From an uncultured Anaerolineaceae bacterium (GTDB taxonomy: Bacteria > Chloroflexota > Anaerolineae > Anaerolineales > Anaerolineaceae), in the NCBI GenBank assembly GCA_937890875.1, contig CALAEB010000598.1:1-7324 (forward strand): a stretch of DNA of 7,324 nucleotides. The letters are read 5' to 3'. A program made the position numbers and the translations under genes. Below are positions 1-6,327 of the stretch, one piece after another. Numbering within the stretch: the stretch's first letter is position 1; each line of letters begins with the position of its first letter. Under the pieces are notes generated by a model. That model was not told the origin of the DNA, ran no database searches, and saw only the letters and a program-made list of their open reading frames with translations.

Positions 1-983
1 AAGTGCGTATTTTTGATAGAACCTATGATATGGGCGGGATTACCGGCGTCGGCACATATCCGGAGTATTCCGGGCAGGGACTGATGCATAAGCTTCTATA
101 TCAAGCACTGGAGAACATGAGGACACGGGGCCAGTCCGTTTCCTATCTGTATCCCTATTCCATCCCCTACTATCGCAGAAAGGGATGGGAAATCATTTCG
201 GATAAGATTACCTATGAAATCCATGATTACCAACTGCCGAAGAACAAGCAGGTGCCCGGTGAGATAGAGCGCGTGCCGGTGGAAAGCGAGCAGATAAAGA
301 AAGCGTATGAGCGGTTCGCTTTTCAGACGCATGGCGCAATGCTGCGCAATGAATTGGCCTGGAACGAATATTGGCGGTGGGATCCGGATGATATGATGGC
401 TGCCGTATATTACAATGCGGAAGGCGAGCTGGACGGATATGTGCTCTACCGGATCGATGACGATGTTTTCCAAATCAAGGACATGATTTTTGTTAACGAG
501 GAAGCCCGCAGTGGGCTCTGGAATTTTATCAGCGCGCATTTTTCCATGATTTCTAAAGTCGTTGGTGATACCTATACGGACGAACCTTTGGCATTTTTAC
601 TGGAAGATGCCGATATCAAAGAGACGATTTCTCCCTATTTTATGGGGCGGATCGTGGATTTGGAACTGTTTATCGCCCAATATCCTTTTAAGCCGGATAC
701 GGAAACTCGGGAATGGACGTTTACGTTGGATGACCCGCTGCTTTCATGGAACCAGGGCGTTTTCACGCTGCGCATCACCGCGGATGGCCAGGGCCGCGTC
801 GTTCGTGCGTCAGAGCACAGCGACGATAAAATCGGCATCCAGACCATGACGACCATGCTGCTGGGGTACAAGCGTCCGGATTACCTCCGCAAGGTCGGGC
901 GCATTTCTTGCAGCCCTGAAACTGTGGACATGCTGGAGGATGCCATTGAACAGCAGACCCCTTATTTCTCAGATTATTTTTAA
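1..983 (+). CDS. Eis-like GNAT N-acetyltransferase, 5' end cut by window
   Basis: The reading frame is open from the left edge to a TAA at 981-983, giving 326 visible residues counted from the GTG at 3. That GTG is not likely to be the real start. Eis-family proteins are about 400 residues, and what is visible begins inside the first GNAT domain, so roughly 70 residues are missing. The acetyl-CoA binding segment is PEYSGQGLMHKLL (20-32), followed by the family pattern YLYPYSIPYYRRKGWE (48-63). By analogy with mycobacterial Eis, Tyr57 would be the general acid. A second GNAT-like domain follows (about 95-225), then an SCP2-like C-terminal domain beginning near DDPLLSWNQGVFTL (243-256). The protein ends in DYF; in Eis the C-terminal carboxylate acts as the base, so an intact C-terminus matters. 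Such enzymes transfer acetyl from acetyl-CoA to amines such as aminoglycosides, lysines or peptides in the cytoplasm. The substrate here cannot be read from the sequence. Confidence 0.85.
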   Translation, partial: VRIFDRTYDMGGITGVGTYPEYSGQGLMHKLLYQALENMRTRGQSVSYLYPYSIPYYRRKGWEIISDKITYEIHDYQLPKNKQVPGEIERVPVESEQIKKAYERFAFQTHGAMLRNELAWNEYWRWDPDDMMAAVYYNAEGELDGYVLYRIDDDVFQIKDMIFVNEEARSGLWNFISAHFSMISKVVGDTYTDEPLAFLLEDADIKETISPYFMGRIVDLELFIAQYPFKPDTETREWTFTLDDPLLSWNQGVFTLRITADGQGRVVRASEHSDDKIGIQTMTTMLLGYKRPDYLRKVGRISCSPETVDMLEDAIEQQTPYFSDYF

Positions 984-1255
984 GTCGTTTTTTGCTGTCT
1001 ATGCTTCTCATAAGCGGCAGGGATGGGTGATCCCGGGCTTACTGGTTGGAGCGGCATTGCACTTCTCGGTGAACGGGAAGACAGGAATAATCGCGGAATA
1101 ATATCAATGTCGTCGTTATTCGGCGGGAATTCGAAATAAGATCTATCTTTTCCATATTTTGGCAAGAAATTTGTCCGTTTCTTTTTGCTTTATAATAACG
1201 GTAAACAATGTATATGGCACACAAATAAACAGAATCTCGGAACGGAGGCGTTTTG
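984..1255. other. Intergenic region between acetyltransferase and diguanylate cyclase
   Basis: This gap of about 270 bases has no confident gene. A T-run sits at 986-991 just after the acetyltransferase stop, but no good hairpin precedes it, so I do not call a terminator. A 53-codon frame beginning inside the acetyltransferase (940-1101) extends into the gap and is discussed as a finding. The right half is A+T-rich and contains the candidate -10 element for the next gene. Confidence 0.5.
1191..1196 (+). promoter_or_regulatory. Candidate -10 box (TATAAT) for the diguanylate cyclase gene
   Basis: A perfect TATAAT lies about 60 bases upstream of the GTG start in an A+T-rich stretch. No convincing -35 hexamer is found at 16-18 bases; TTGTCC at 1171-1176 is only 14 bases away. 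The match is therefore suggestive only. Confidence 0.35.
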
Positions 1256-2389
1256 GTGCACGCTATGAAAAATCCCGTAACCATGAAAAATAAAAGCGAT
1301 ATGAGTGCAAAGCGCTGGTGTCGTTATTTGGTATCTGTATGCTATATGGCCATTGGTATCAATCTGGTGACATTAATTGTGGTATGGTATTTCTTTGTGT
1401 ACATTAAATATGATGTTGATTCGGTTCGGTACTGGATAAGATATATCATATTGCCCTCCTCGGGCATGCTGGCTGTAAATATTTTGGCGGACTTTCTGGT
1501 GAGATCAGACCGGTTCTCGCTGATTTTCAAAGAATATGTCGCGCTTTTGCTTATCCTGTTTTTCTGCGCTTTTCTTTGTTTTGTGCACACCATTGTTGCT
1601 GTTTTGTTTGCGACTTTTGTAGTGCCGGTCTTGGTTTCTACGATCTTCGCGGATGTCAAGCTGACACGGCGAATTTTTATTCTCGGTCAATTGCTTCTTA
1701 TCATAAGTGGCCTGCGAATGCACTTTGTTTCTGTTCGTCCTTTTGGAGCTTGGCTCGGAATTGTAATCGTTACCGCTTCCGGCTTATTGACAGTGTCATA
1801 TTTTTTGGCCAAGGTTTTGATTGTTTATGGCCAGGATAATATCTCCAACCTGAGTGATGTCTATCATGACAAAATAAGCTTGGAAGAACAGCTGAAACTT
1901 GATCCGCTGACCGGCCTTTATAACCGGAAAGCTTATAACGAATATTTGCCTCAGATGATGGAAGAATGCCGCCTGGCGGCCATTCCTTTGTCGATCGCTG
2001 TATTGGACATAGACGATTTTAAACAGGTGAATGATATTTACGGCCATGCGGCCGGGGATCGGGTCCTGCTTAGACTTACCGGCATTTTAAAAAGGAATAT
2101 TCCGGAAAGGATCTATACGTTCCGGATCGGCGGGGAGGAATTTGTGCTTTTATTCAAAGATTATTCTGTCGCTGACGCCGTCAAAATATGTGAAGAGATG
2201 CTTTCCATGATAAGGTCGGCTTCGCTGCCGGAGGTGAATTATAAAGAAATTACCTTTAGCTGCGGGGTTGTGGGTATGGGCGAAAATCAGGTCGATCCTG
2301 TTGCCCTGTTTAAAGCTGCTGACGAAGCGCTTTATTCGGCGAAAAACAGCGGGAAAAACAAAATAATAGCTTTAGACACGCCCATTTGA
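1256..2389 (+). CDS. Membrane-anchored diguanylate cyclase (GGDEF domain)
   Basis: This gene encodes a 377-residue protein predicted to make cyclic di-GMP from two GTP at the inner face of the membrane. GTG at 1256 is chosen because GGAGG (1244-1248) lies 7 bases upstream; an in-frame TTG at 1253 is too close and an ATG at 1265 is rather far. The N-terminal half (about 29-190) has five or six hydrophobic segments and matches no sensor domain I recognise. A short linker (191-213) leads into the GGDEF domain: DPLTGLYNR (216-224), the metal and nucleotide segment LDIDDFKQVND (250-260), the active-site loop RIGGEEF (290-296), and the terminal KAADEALYSAKNSGKN (353-368). GGEEF is a catalytically competent variant. 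The RxxD inhibitory site that would sit at 283-286 reads PERI, so product feedback at this site is not expected. No EAL or HD-GYP domain is attached. Neighbouring genes give no hint of the pathway it controls. Confidence 0.92.
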   Translation: MHAMKNPVTMKNKSDMSAKRWCRYLVSVCYMAIGINLVTLIVVWYFFVYIKYDVDSVRYWIRYIILPSSGMLAVNILADFLVRSDRFSLIFKEYVALLLILFFCAFLCFVHTIVAVLFATFVVPVLVSTIFADVKLTRRIFILGQLLLIISGLRMHFVSVRPFGAWLGIVIVTASGLLTVSYFLAKVLIVYGQDNISNLSDVYHDKISLEEQLKLDPLTGLYNRKAYNEYLPQMMEECRLAAIPLSIAVLDIDDFKQVNDIYGHAAGDRVLLRLTGILKRNIPERIYTFRIGGEEFVLLFKDYSVADAVKICEEMLSMIRSASLPEVNYKEITFSCGVVGMGENQVDPVALFKAADEALYSAKNSGKNKIIALDTPI

Positions 2390-2493
2390 TTTCAGCGGTT
2401 TCGGAAAAAATATGGTCGTGCGCTGATTTTATCTGAGATATGGTGGTTTGCGCGCTGAAGCGCTTAACGGAAAAGCACGGGGAAATGGTCTTG

Positions 2494-3468
2494 ATGAATG
2501 AAACCCATATGGATGACTGGAACAGCCGTTTTCGTTATGACGCGCTTTCGCCGCTGATTGAGAGTGGCAATGAAGCGGTTACGCTGTTCGCCCGGCGTGA
2601 TCTGAAAGAAATGCGTGTCTCTGTGCAGTCTTTGTGGCAGCATCGGGAAGCGCAAAGCCTCATAAAGAAGCAGCTGCCGGACGGTTCCTGGAAATATGGC
2701 GCTTCAGCGGAGGAAAACCTTGACCAGTATCAGACATTCAAGAACCTGGCCACCCTCATTGAAAAATATGGATTCAATCAGTCACACCCCGCCATTCGGA
2801 AAACGGCTGAATACCTGTTCTCATTCCAGACGGATGAAGGTGATTTCCGCGGCATATACGATAAACAGTACACGCCGAACTATACCGCGGCAATCGCTGA
2901 ACTGCTCATTAAAGCCGGTTATACGGATGACCCGCGAATTGAACGGGTTTTTGCCTGGCTGCTTGCGGCGCGGCAGCAGGATGGCGGGTGGGCACTGCCG
3001 TTCAGAACGCGGGGATATACCATCGACGTCACCTATACGCATCCGACGACAATTCAGGCGGATGTTTCTAAACCGTTTTCACATATGGTGACAGGCGTTG
3101 TGTTGCGCGCTTTTGCGGCGCACCCGCGATATAAACATGCGCCGGAAGCGACATACGCCGGGCGGATGCTCGCGGGCAGCCTGTTTCAGCGAGATCGTTA
3201 TGCCGACAGGGGGACGAGCAAATACTGGCTGCAGTTTGTGTTTCCCTTTTGCTACACCGATTTGATTTCCGCTCTGGATTTCCTGTCACAGTTGGGTTTT
3301 TTGCCTGAGGAACCGCAAATTGAAAAGGCGCTGAACTGGTTCATTGAGAATCAGCAGCAATCCGGTCTTTGGCGATTGAAAATCACTGCCGGACGGGATA
3401 AAGAAACCCTGCAATTATGGCTTGCTTTGGCGATCTGTCGGGTGTTTAAGCGGTTTTACGGAACGTGA
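2494..3468 (+). CDS. Squalene cyclase/prenyltransferase-fold (alpha-alpha toroid) protein, orphan
   Basis: The protein carries repeated helical-hairpin motifs typical of the terpenoid cyclase/prenyltransferase alpha-alpha barrel. Three QW-like segments stand out: QLPDGSW at nt 2671-2691, ARQQDGGWALP at nt 2971-3003, and ENQQQSGLW at nt 3346-3372. Each follows a helix of the type seen in squalene-hopene cyclase repeats. The length (324 residues from ATG 2494) is about half that of a true squalene-hopene cyclase (about 630), and I see no DxDD protonation motif, so cyclase activity is doubtful. There is no signal peptide. The start is uncertain. ATG 2440 (342 residues) has no Shine-Dalgarno sequence. 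ATG 2485 has GGGG too close. ATG 2494 has GGGGA 10 bases upstream and is my choice. Proteins of this class are often annotated only as prenyltransferase/squalene oxidase repeat proteins. I cannot assign a substrate, and the neighbours do not include isoprenoid genes. Confidence 0.8.
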   Translation: MNETHMDDWNSRFRYDALSPLIESGNEAVTLFARRDLKEMRVSVQSLWQHREAQSLIKKQLPDGSWKYGASAEENLDQYQTFKNLATLIEKYGFNQSHPAIRKTAEYLFSFQTDEGDFRGIYDKQYTPNYTAAIAELLIKAGYTDDPRIERVFAWLLAARQQDGGWALPFRTRGYTIDVTYTHPTTIQADVSKPFSHMVTGVVLRAFAAHPRYKHAPEATYAGRMLAGSLFQRDRYADRGTSKYWLQFVFPFCYTDLISALDFLSQLGFLPEEPQIEKALNWFIENQQQSGLWRLKITAGRDKETLQLWLALAICRVFKRFYGT

Positions 3469-3730
3469 CGCAAGTGTGTTCGGTTGGGCTCCCCGTGTTT
3501 TAAATCGCCGGCGCGGAACCGGCCCGATTGCAAATTGGAATTGGTTGGTCTTTTTCCTTTCTCCCGATATGTACGGCCAACGGAATTGCATTCAGGGTCA
3601 ACGCACCGATAAGAAGTGCCATGGAGGCCCAAACCATTGTGTTGATGTGCGCCGGGCAGCCAGTATAAAACAGACTATGGTTTGTGTCTCCCTTTTTCTC
3701 CGCCTGATTCGTATCAGATTTTGGAGAATT

Positions 3731-3762
<32 letters not shown>

Positions 3763-4114
3763 CTCGGTTGATTTTTTCCTGTATTCCGGCTTATTTTATC
3801 TTTTCCCCTTTGAGGTTGCATTTAACTTTTCAATTCACCAAATGTCAACCCAGTCTTTTTCAAATTGGTCAATGATCCTTTATACGGTCATATAATCCAA
3901 ATTAAAGATCGACAATCTGTATTTTTACGACTCCAGAAAAGATGTCCGCGAAATAATTGCCCTGCGTTTTTGATATTTTTCTTTATGCGGGGATTCGCTC
4001 TTTTTACGCTTACTTTTCATCTTTCAACAAACAAACTCAGGATAAAAATGTGTTTTATAATGTATCGAAAGATGAATGAAAGCTTACAAACAATCATAAT
4101 GAAAAAAACGAATG

Positions 4115-4143
4115 TTGAAGCTTCCGAATTGCTCTGCTTATTT
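4115..4143 (+). promoter_or_regulatory. Candidate promoter for the DeoR-type regulator
   Basis: TTGAAG (4115-4120) and TTATTT (4138-4143) are 17 bases apart, and TG precedes the second hexamer by one base, as in extended -10 promoters. The -10 match is weak. An alternative TATAAT at 4056-4061 lacks a -35 partner. The call is tentative. Confidence 0.3.
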
Positions 4144-4153
4144 TCGTATAAGC
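4136..4153. promoter_or_regulatory. Inverted repeat GCTTAT-N6-ATAAGC upstream of regulator gene
   Basis: Perfect six-base arms (4136-4141 and 4148-4153) flank TTTCGT. The element overlaps the candidate -10 box and ends 49 bases before the chosen ATG. Its position fits an operator through which the DeoR-type protein could repress its own gene, and TTTCG cores are common in DeoR-family sites. No binding evidence is available from the sequence itself. Confidence 0.35.
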
Positions 4154-4202
4154 GTTTGAATTGTTATTAAATGAATTACGATCAATGGAGGATAATGAAC
4201 AA

Positions 4203-4970
4203 ATGAACACAATGATGAGACGACAGGCAATTCTGGATATGCTGCAAAAAGAGCACCAGGTAAAAGTAACGGATTTATCCCAGCAATTTGGTGTATCCGA
4301 GATAACAATCCGCCGCGACCTCAGTGATTTATCCCAGCAATACAATATATCGCGTATTCATGGCGGCGCGGTGCTTTCGCAGGACTCCATCGTGAGAATC
4401 ATCTCTTTCGAAGAAAACCTGATTTCGCATAAGCAGGAAAAAGATCGCATTGCCCGCAAAGCGGCTGAGATGGTTGAATATAGACAACGCATTTTCATTG
4501 ACGCTGGGTCAACGACACGCCTGATGATCGATTATCTGGATTCAGACTTACACAACGTGGTTGTGACGAACAACCTGCACGTTGCCAGCGTGGCGCTCCA
4601 GAAGAAATCTCTCTCTGTAATTATGCTGGGCGGAGAAATGTTGCGGACTGCCAATTGTTCTTCAGGTGTTGTCGCCGAAGAGCAGATCAAACGCTATCAG
4701 TTTGATTTTTCTTTTTTAGGTGCGGCCGCAATCGGACCAGATGGTAACATGTACGATGGCTATTCCCCGGAAGCGAGATTGAAGGGGACTGTTCTAAAAG
4801 TATCTTCCAAGATCTTTCTGTTGGCGGATTCATCGAAGTTTAACACTTATGATCTGCATGATTTCGGCTCACTCAAGAGCATTCATGCCGTCATTACTGA
4901 TGAAGGCATTGACAAAATGGCACGCACTCTGCTAGAAAAATATGATGTGGAAGTGATTATTGCAAAATAG
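4203..4970 (+). CDS. DeoR/GlpR-family transcriptional repressor of sugar metabolism
   Basis: This 255-residue protein has the usual DeoR-family length. The N-terminal winged helix-turn-helix covers about 5-57, with recognition helix SEITIRRDL (32-40) and the wing ending in IHGGAV (52-57). The C-terminal sugar-phosphate sensor domain (about 75-255) is related to ribose-5-phosphate isomerase. It shows DAGSTT (100-105), VVVTNN (119-124), MLGGEM (141-146) and ADSSKF (208-213), all typical of phosphorylated-sugar binding. ATG 4203 is chosen because it gives the standard N-terminus. GGAGG (4187-4191) is 11 bases upstream, slightly far; in-frame ATGs at 4212 and 4215 and a TTG at 4161 are alternatives, and ATG 4185 overlaps the ribosome binding site. 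The gene lies 265 bases before a sugar-binding protein gene that has its own promoter, so it probably represses that transport locus until a sugar phosphate accumulates. The effector cannot be predicted. Confidence 0.92.
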   Translation: MNTMMRRQAILDMLQKEHQVKVTDLSQQFGVSEITIRRDLSDLSQQYNISRIHGGAVLSQDSIVRIISFEENLISHKQEKDRIARKAAEMVEYRQRIFIDAGSTTRLMIDYLDSDLHNVVVTNNLHVASVALQKKSLSVIMLGGEMLRTANCSSGVVAEEQIKRYQFDFSFLGAAAIGPDGNMYDGYSPEARLKGTVLKVSSKIFLLADSSKFNTYDLHDFGSLKSIHAVITDEGIDKMARTLLEKYDVEVIIAK

Positions 4971-5122
4971 TCAACATAGAATATAAAAATGCAATGATCA
5001 ATTTTATTGAAAAAGCCAATGTTTTTGTTTTGGGATAAACGTAAAGCATTGATAATCCGCGGAACTAATATGAACGAATGAGCATGACGAAAGATAAAAA
5101 GAACAAATATCGAACAAAATAC

Positions 5123-5151
5123 TTGACGCAATAATCATCTGGTGATACCAT
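5123..5151 (+). promoter_or_regulatory. Promoter of the sugar-binding protein gene
   Basis: The -35 hexamer TTGACG (5123-5128) and the -10 hexamer TACCAT (5146-5151) are separated by exactly 17 bases. TG at 5143-5144 adds an extended -10 element. This is the best sigma-70-type promoter in the window, and it predicts transcription starting near 5158. Confidence 0.7.
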
Positions 5152-5168
5152 TCCGCTCATGGATGGCA

Positions 5169-5184
5169 TTGTACGAATTTGTAC
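5169..5184. promoter_or_regulatory. Repeated TTGTAC element, candidate operator
   Basis: TTGTAC occurs at 5169-5174 and again at 5179-5184, exactly ten bases apart, so both copies face the same side of the helix. The same bases also form an imperfect palindrome, GTACGAATTTGTAC (5171-5184). The site lies just downstream of the predicted transcription start, where a bound repressor would block RNA polymerase. The DeoR-type protein encoded upstream is the natural candidate, but this is inference. Confidence 0.45.
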
Positions 5185-5235
5185 TTGCGATCAGCCAATG
5201 TTCCAAAGGAAAAGATATTAGGAGGATCAATAATT

Positions 5236-6195
5236 ATGAAAAAGACTTTGTCTATTATTTTAGCGCTTGCAATATTGTCTATTGCTGTTACCGGAGTTTT
5301 CGCACAGGGTGAAAATTATACGATCGGTTTTTCACCATATACACTGACAAACGAATATTTCACAGCTGTCCAGAATGGTGTTGAGACGGCCTGCAAAGAA
5401 ATTGGCTGCGAAGTAATTTCTTTCGATCCCCAGAATGACCCGACTGCTCAGTCCACACAGATCGATGATATGATTGCAAGCGGTATTGACGCACTGGTTT
5501 ACATTCCCTACGATTCAGCTGGCGCACGCACTGTTCTGCAGACCTGCCGCGATGCCGGCGTAAAAGTTATCAACATCGACAACGTTATCCAGGAAGCTGA
5601 TTATGATCTGGTAGATGGCATCATTGCTTCTGACAATGAAGAACTGGGTTATCTCTCCGGTAAATGGGTTGCAGAAAACCATCCGGAAGGCGCAAATGTC
5701 CTAATTGCCCACCTTCAGACTGCTGAATCCTGCGTTATCAATGTAGCCGGTTTTTGGAAGGGTATTGAAGAAAACGCCAAAGATCTTGCTCTTTTCAAAG
5801 AGGTTCAGGTTGTTGAAGGCGGTGGGGCAACAGATATTACCTACAATGCCGTTTCCGATGCGCTTCAGGCACATGATGATATTAACGTTATCTACTGTAT
5901 CAATGATACTTCTGCAATGGGCGCAATTAGTGCGGTTGCTGAAGCGGGCAAAACCGATTCAATCGATATCCTTGGCAAAGACGGTGCTCCGATAGGAAAA
6001 CATGCTATCAATGAAGGCACATTAAAACAGTCATCCGCACAGCGCCCTACATATATGGGTTATATGGGCGTGATGGAAGCTGTTGACTTGCTCAATGGAA
6101 AAGAAATTGAATTCAATGTAAGTATTCCTTCCTACAGCATCGATGAAAGCAACATTGCAGATTATGATCTCGATGCCTGGGATGCTCTTGAATAA
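5236..6195 (+). CDS. Periplasmic sugar-binding protein of an ABC transporter (RbsB-like)
   Basis: This is a 319-residue type I periplasmic binding protein (Peripla_BP_4 class) that captures a sugar and delivers it to an ABC importer. ATG 5236 follows AGGAGG (5220-5225) by 10 bases and begins a clear signal peptide, residues 1-23, with predicted cleavage VFA|QG. There is no lipobox cysteine. Landmarks aligned by eye to E. coli RbsB are TNEYF (38-42), INIDN (112-116), ASDNEELGYLSG (131-142), INDTSAMGA (222-230), GKDG (247-250) and AQRP (268-271). Asn39, Asp115, Asn223, Asp249 and Gln269 match ribose contacts, but RbsB Arg90 corresponds to Asn116, and the Arg141 region (around Asn169) also lacks arginine. 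The ligand is therefore probably a different sugar or polyol. The gene has its own promoter, and an ATPase gene follows after 132 bases containing a strong hairpin. Confidence 0.93.
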   Translation: MKKTLSIILALAILSIAVTGVFAQGENYTIGFSPYTLTNEYFTAVQNGVETACKEIGCEVISFDPQNDPTAQSTQIDDMIASGIDALVYIPYDSAGARTVLQTCRDAGVKVINIDNVIQEADYDLVDGIIASDNEELGYLSGKWVAENHPEGANVLIAHLQTAESCVINVAGFWKGIEENAKDLALFKEVQVVEGGGATDITYNAVSDALQAHDDINVIYCINDTSAMGAISAVAEAGKTDSIDILGKDGAPIGKHAINEGTLKQSSAQRPTYMGYMGVMEAVDLLNGKEIEFNVSIPSYSIDESNIADYDLDAWDALE

Positions 6196-6264
6196 TTATA
6201 AAAAGAGTAACACTATAAGTAATAAACGAACGGAAATTGGCTGACAAATAAGATAGTCTTACAT

Positions 6265-6305
6265 AAAGTGAGGTCGGTCCAAATATCAGGATCGACCTCA
6301 CTTTT
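6265..6305 (+). terminator. Strong intercistronic hairpin with short T-run (partial terminator or attenuator)
   Basis: Arms of 16 bases (6265-6280 and 6289-6304) pair throughout with one G-U wobble, around the eight-base loop AAATATCA. The 3' arm runs into TTTT (6302-6305). The structure sits between the binding-protein stop and the ATPase ribosome binding site (6318-6322). It has the form of a rho-independent terminator with a short T-run. In a transporter operon such a structure usually allows partial read-through and protects the upstream message, giving more binding protein than ATPase. Confidence 0.75.
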
Positions 6306-6327
6306 CACAGGCGAAAAAGAGGTAAAA

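Larger units (their letters stand above)
4971..5235. other. Regulator-transporter intergenic control region
   Basis: This 265-base gap has no gene and no convincing terminator for the upstream regulator. It contains the transporter promoter at 5123-5151, a repeated TTGTAC element at 5169-5184, and several CGAA cores (5075-5078, 5088-5091, 5111-5114, 5174-5177) on the + strand around that promoter. The long untranslated leader implied by the promoter position (about 80 bases) leaves room for regulation. Confidence 0.6.

Noticed and set aside
96..539. Minus-strand open frame of 147 codons inside the acetyltransferase
   Set aside because: It lies wholly antisense to a gene with clear family motifs, has no ribosome binding site, and its translation resembles no family.
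2696..3091. Plus-strand open frame of 131 codons in the cyclase-fold gene
   Set aside because: It is a shifted-frame shadow rich in Arg and Ser; the main frame carries the QW-like motifs.
3507..3523. GCCGG/CCGGC hairpin as a terminator of the cyclase-fold gene
   Set aside because: The stem is only five base pairs and no T-run follows.
3865..3896. TTGGTC and TATAAT as a promoter in the gene-poor region
   Set aside because: The spacing is 20 bases, too long for a good promoter, and no gene starts soon after.
3865..4170. Plus-strand open frame of 101 codons before the regulator
   Set aside because: It has no Shine-Dalgarno sequence and a composition typical of A+T-rich non-coding DNA, and it covers the likely promoter and inverted repeat of the regulator gene.
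4980..5050. Terminator after the DeoR-type gene
   Set aside because: Only four- to five-base complementary CAAT/ATTG arms are present, with no stable stem ahead of the T-rich stretch.
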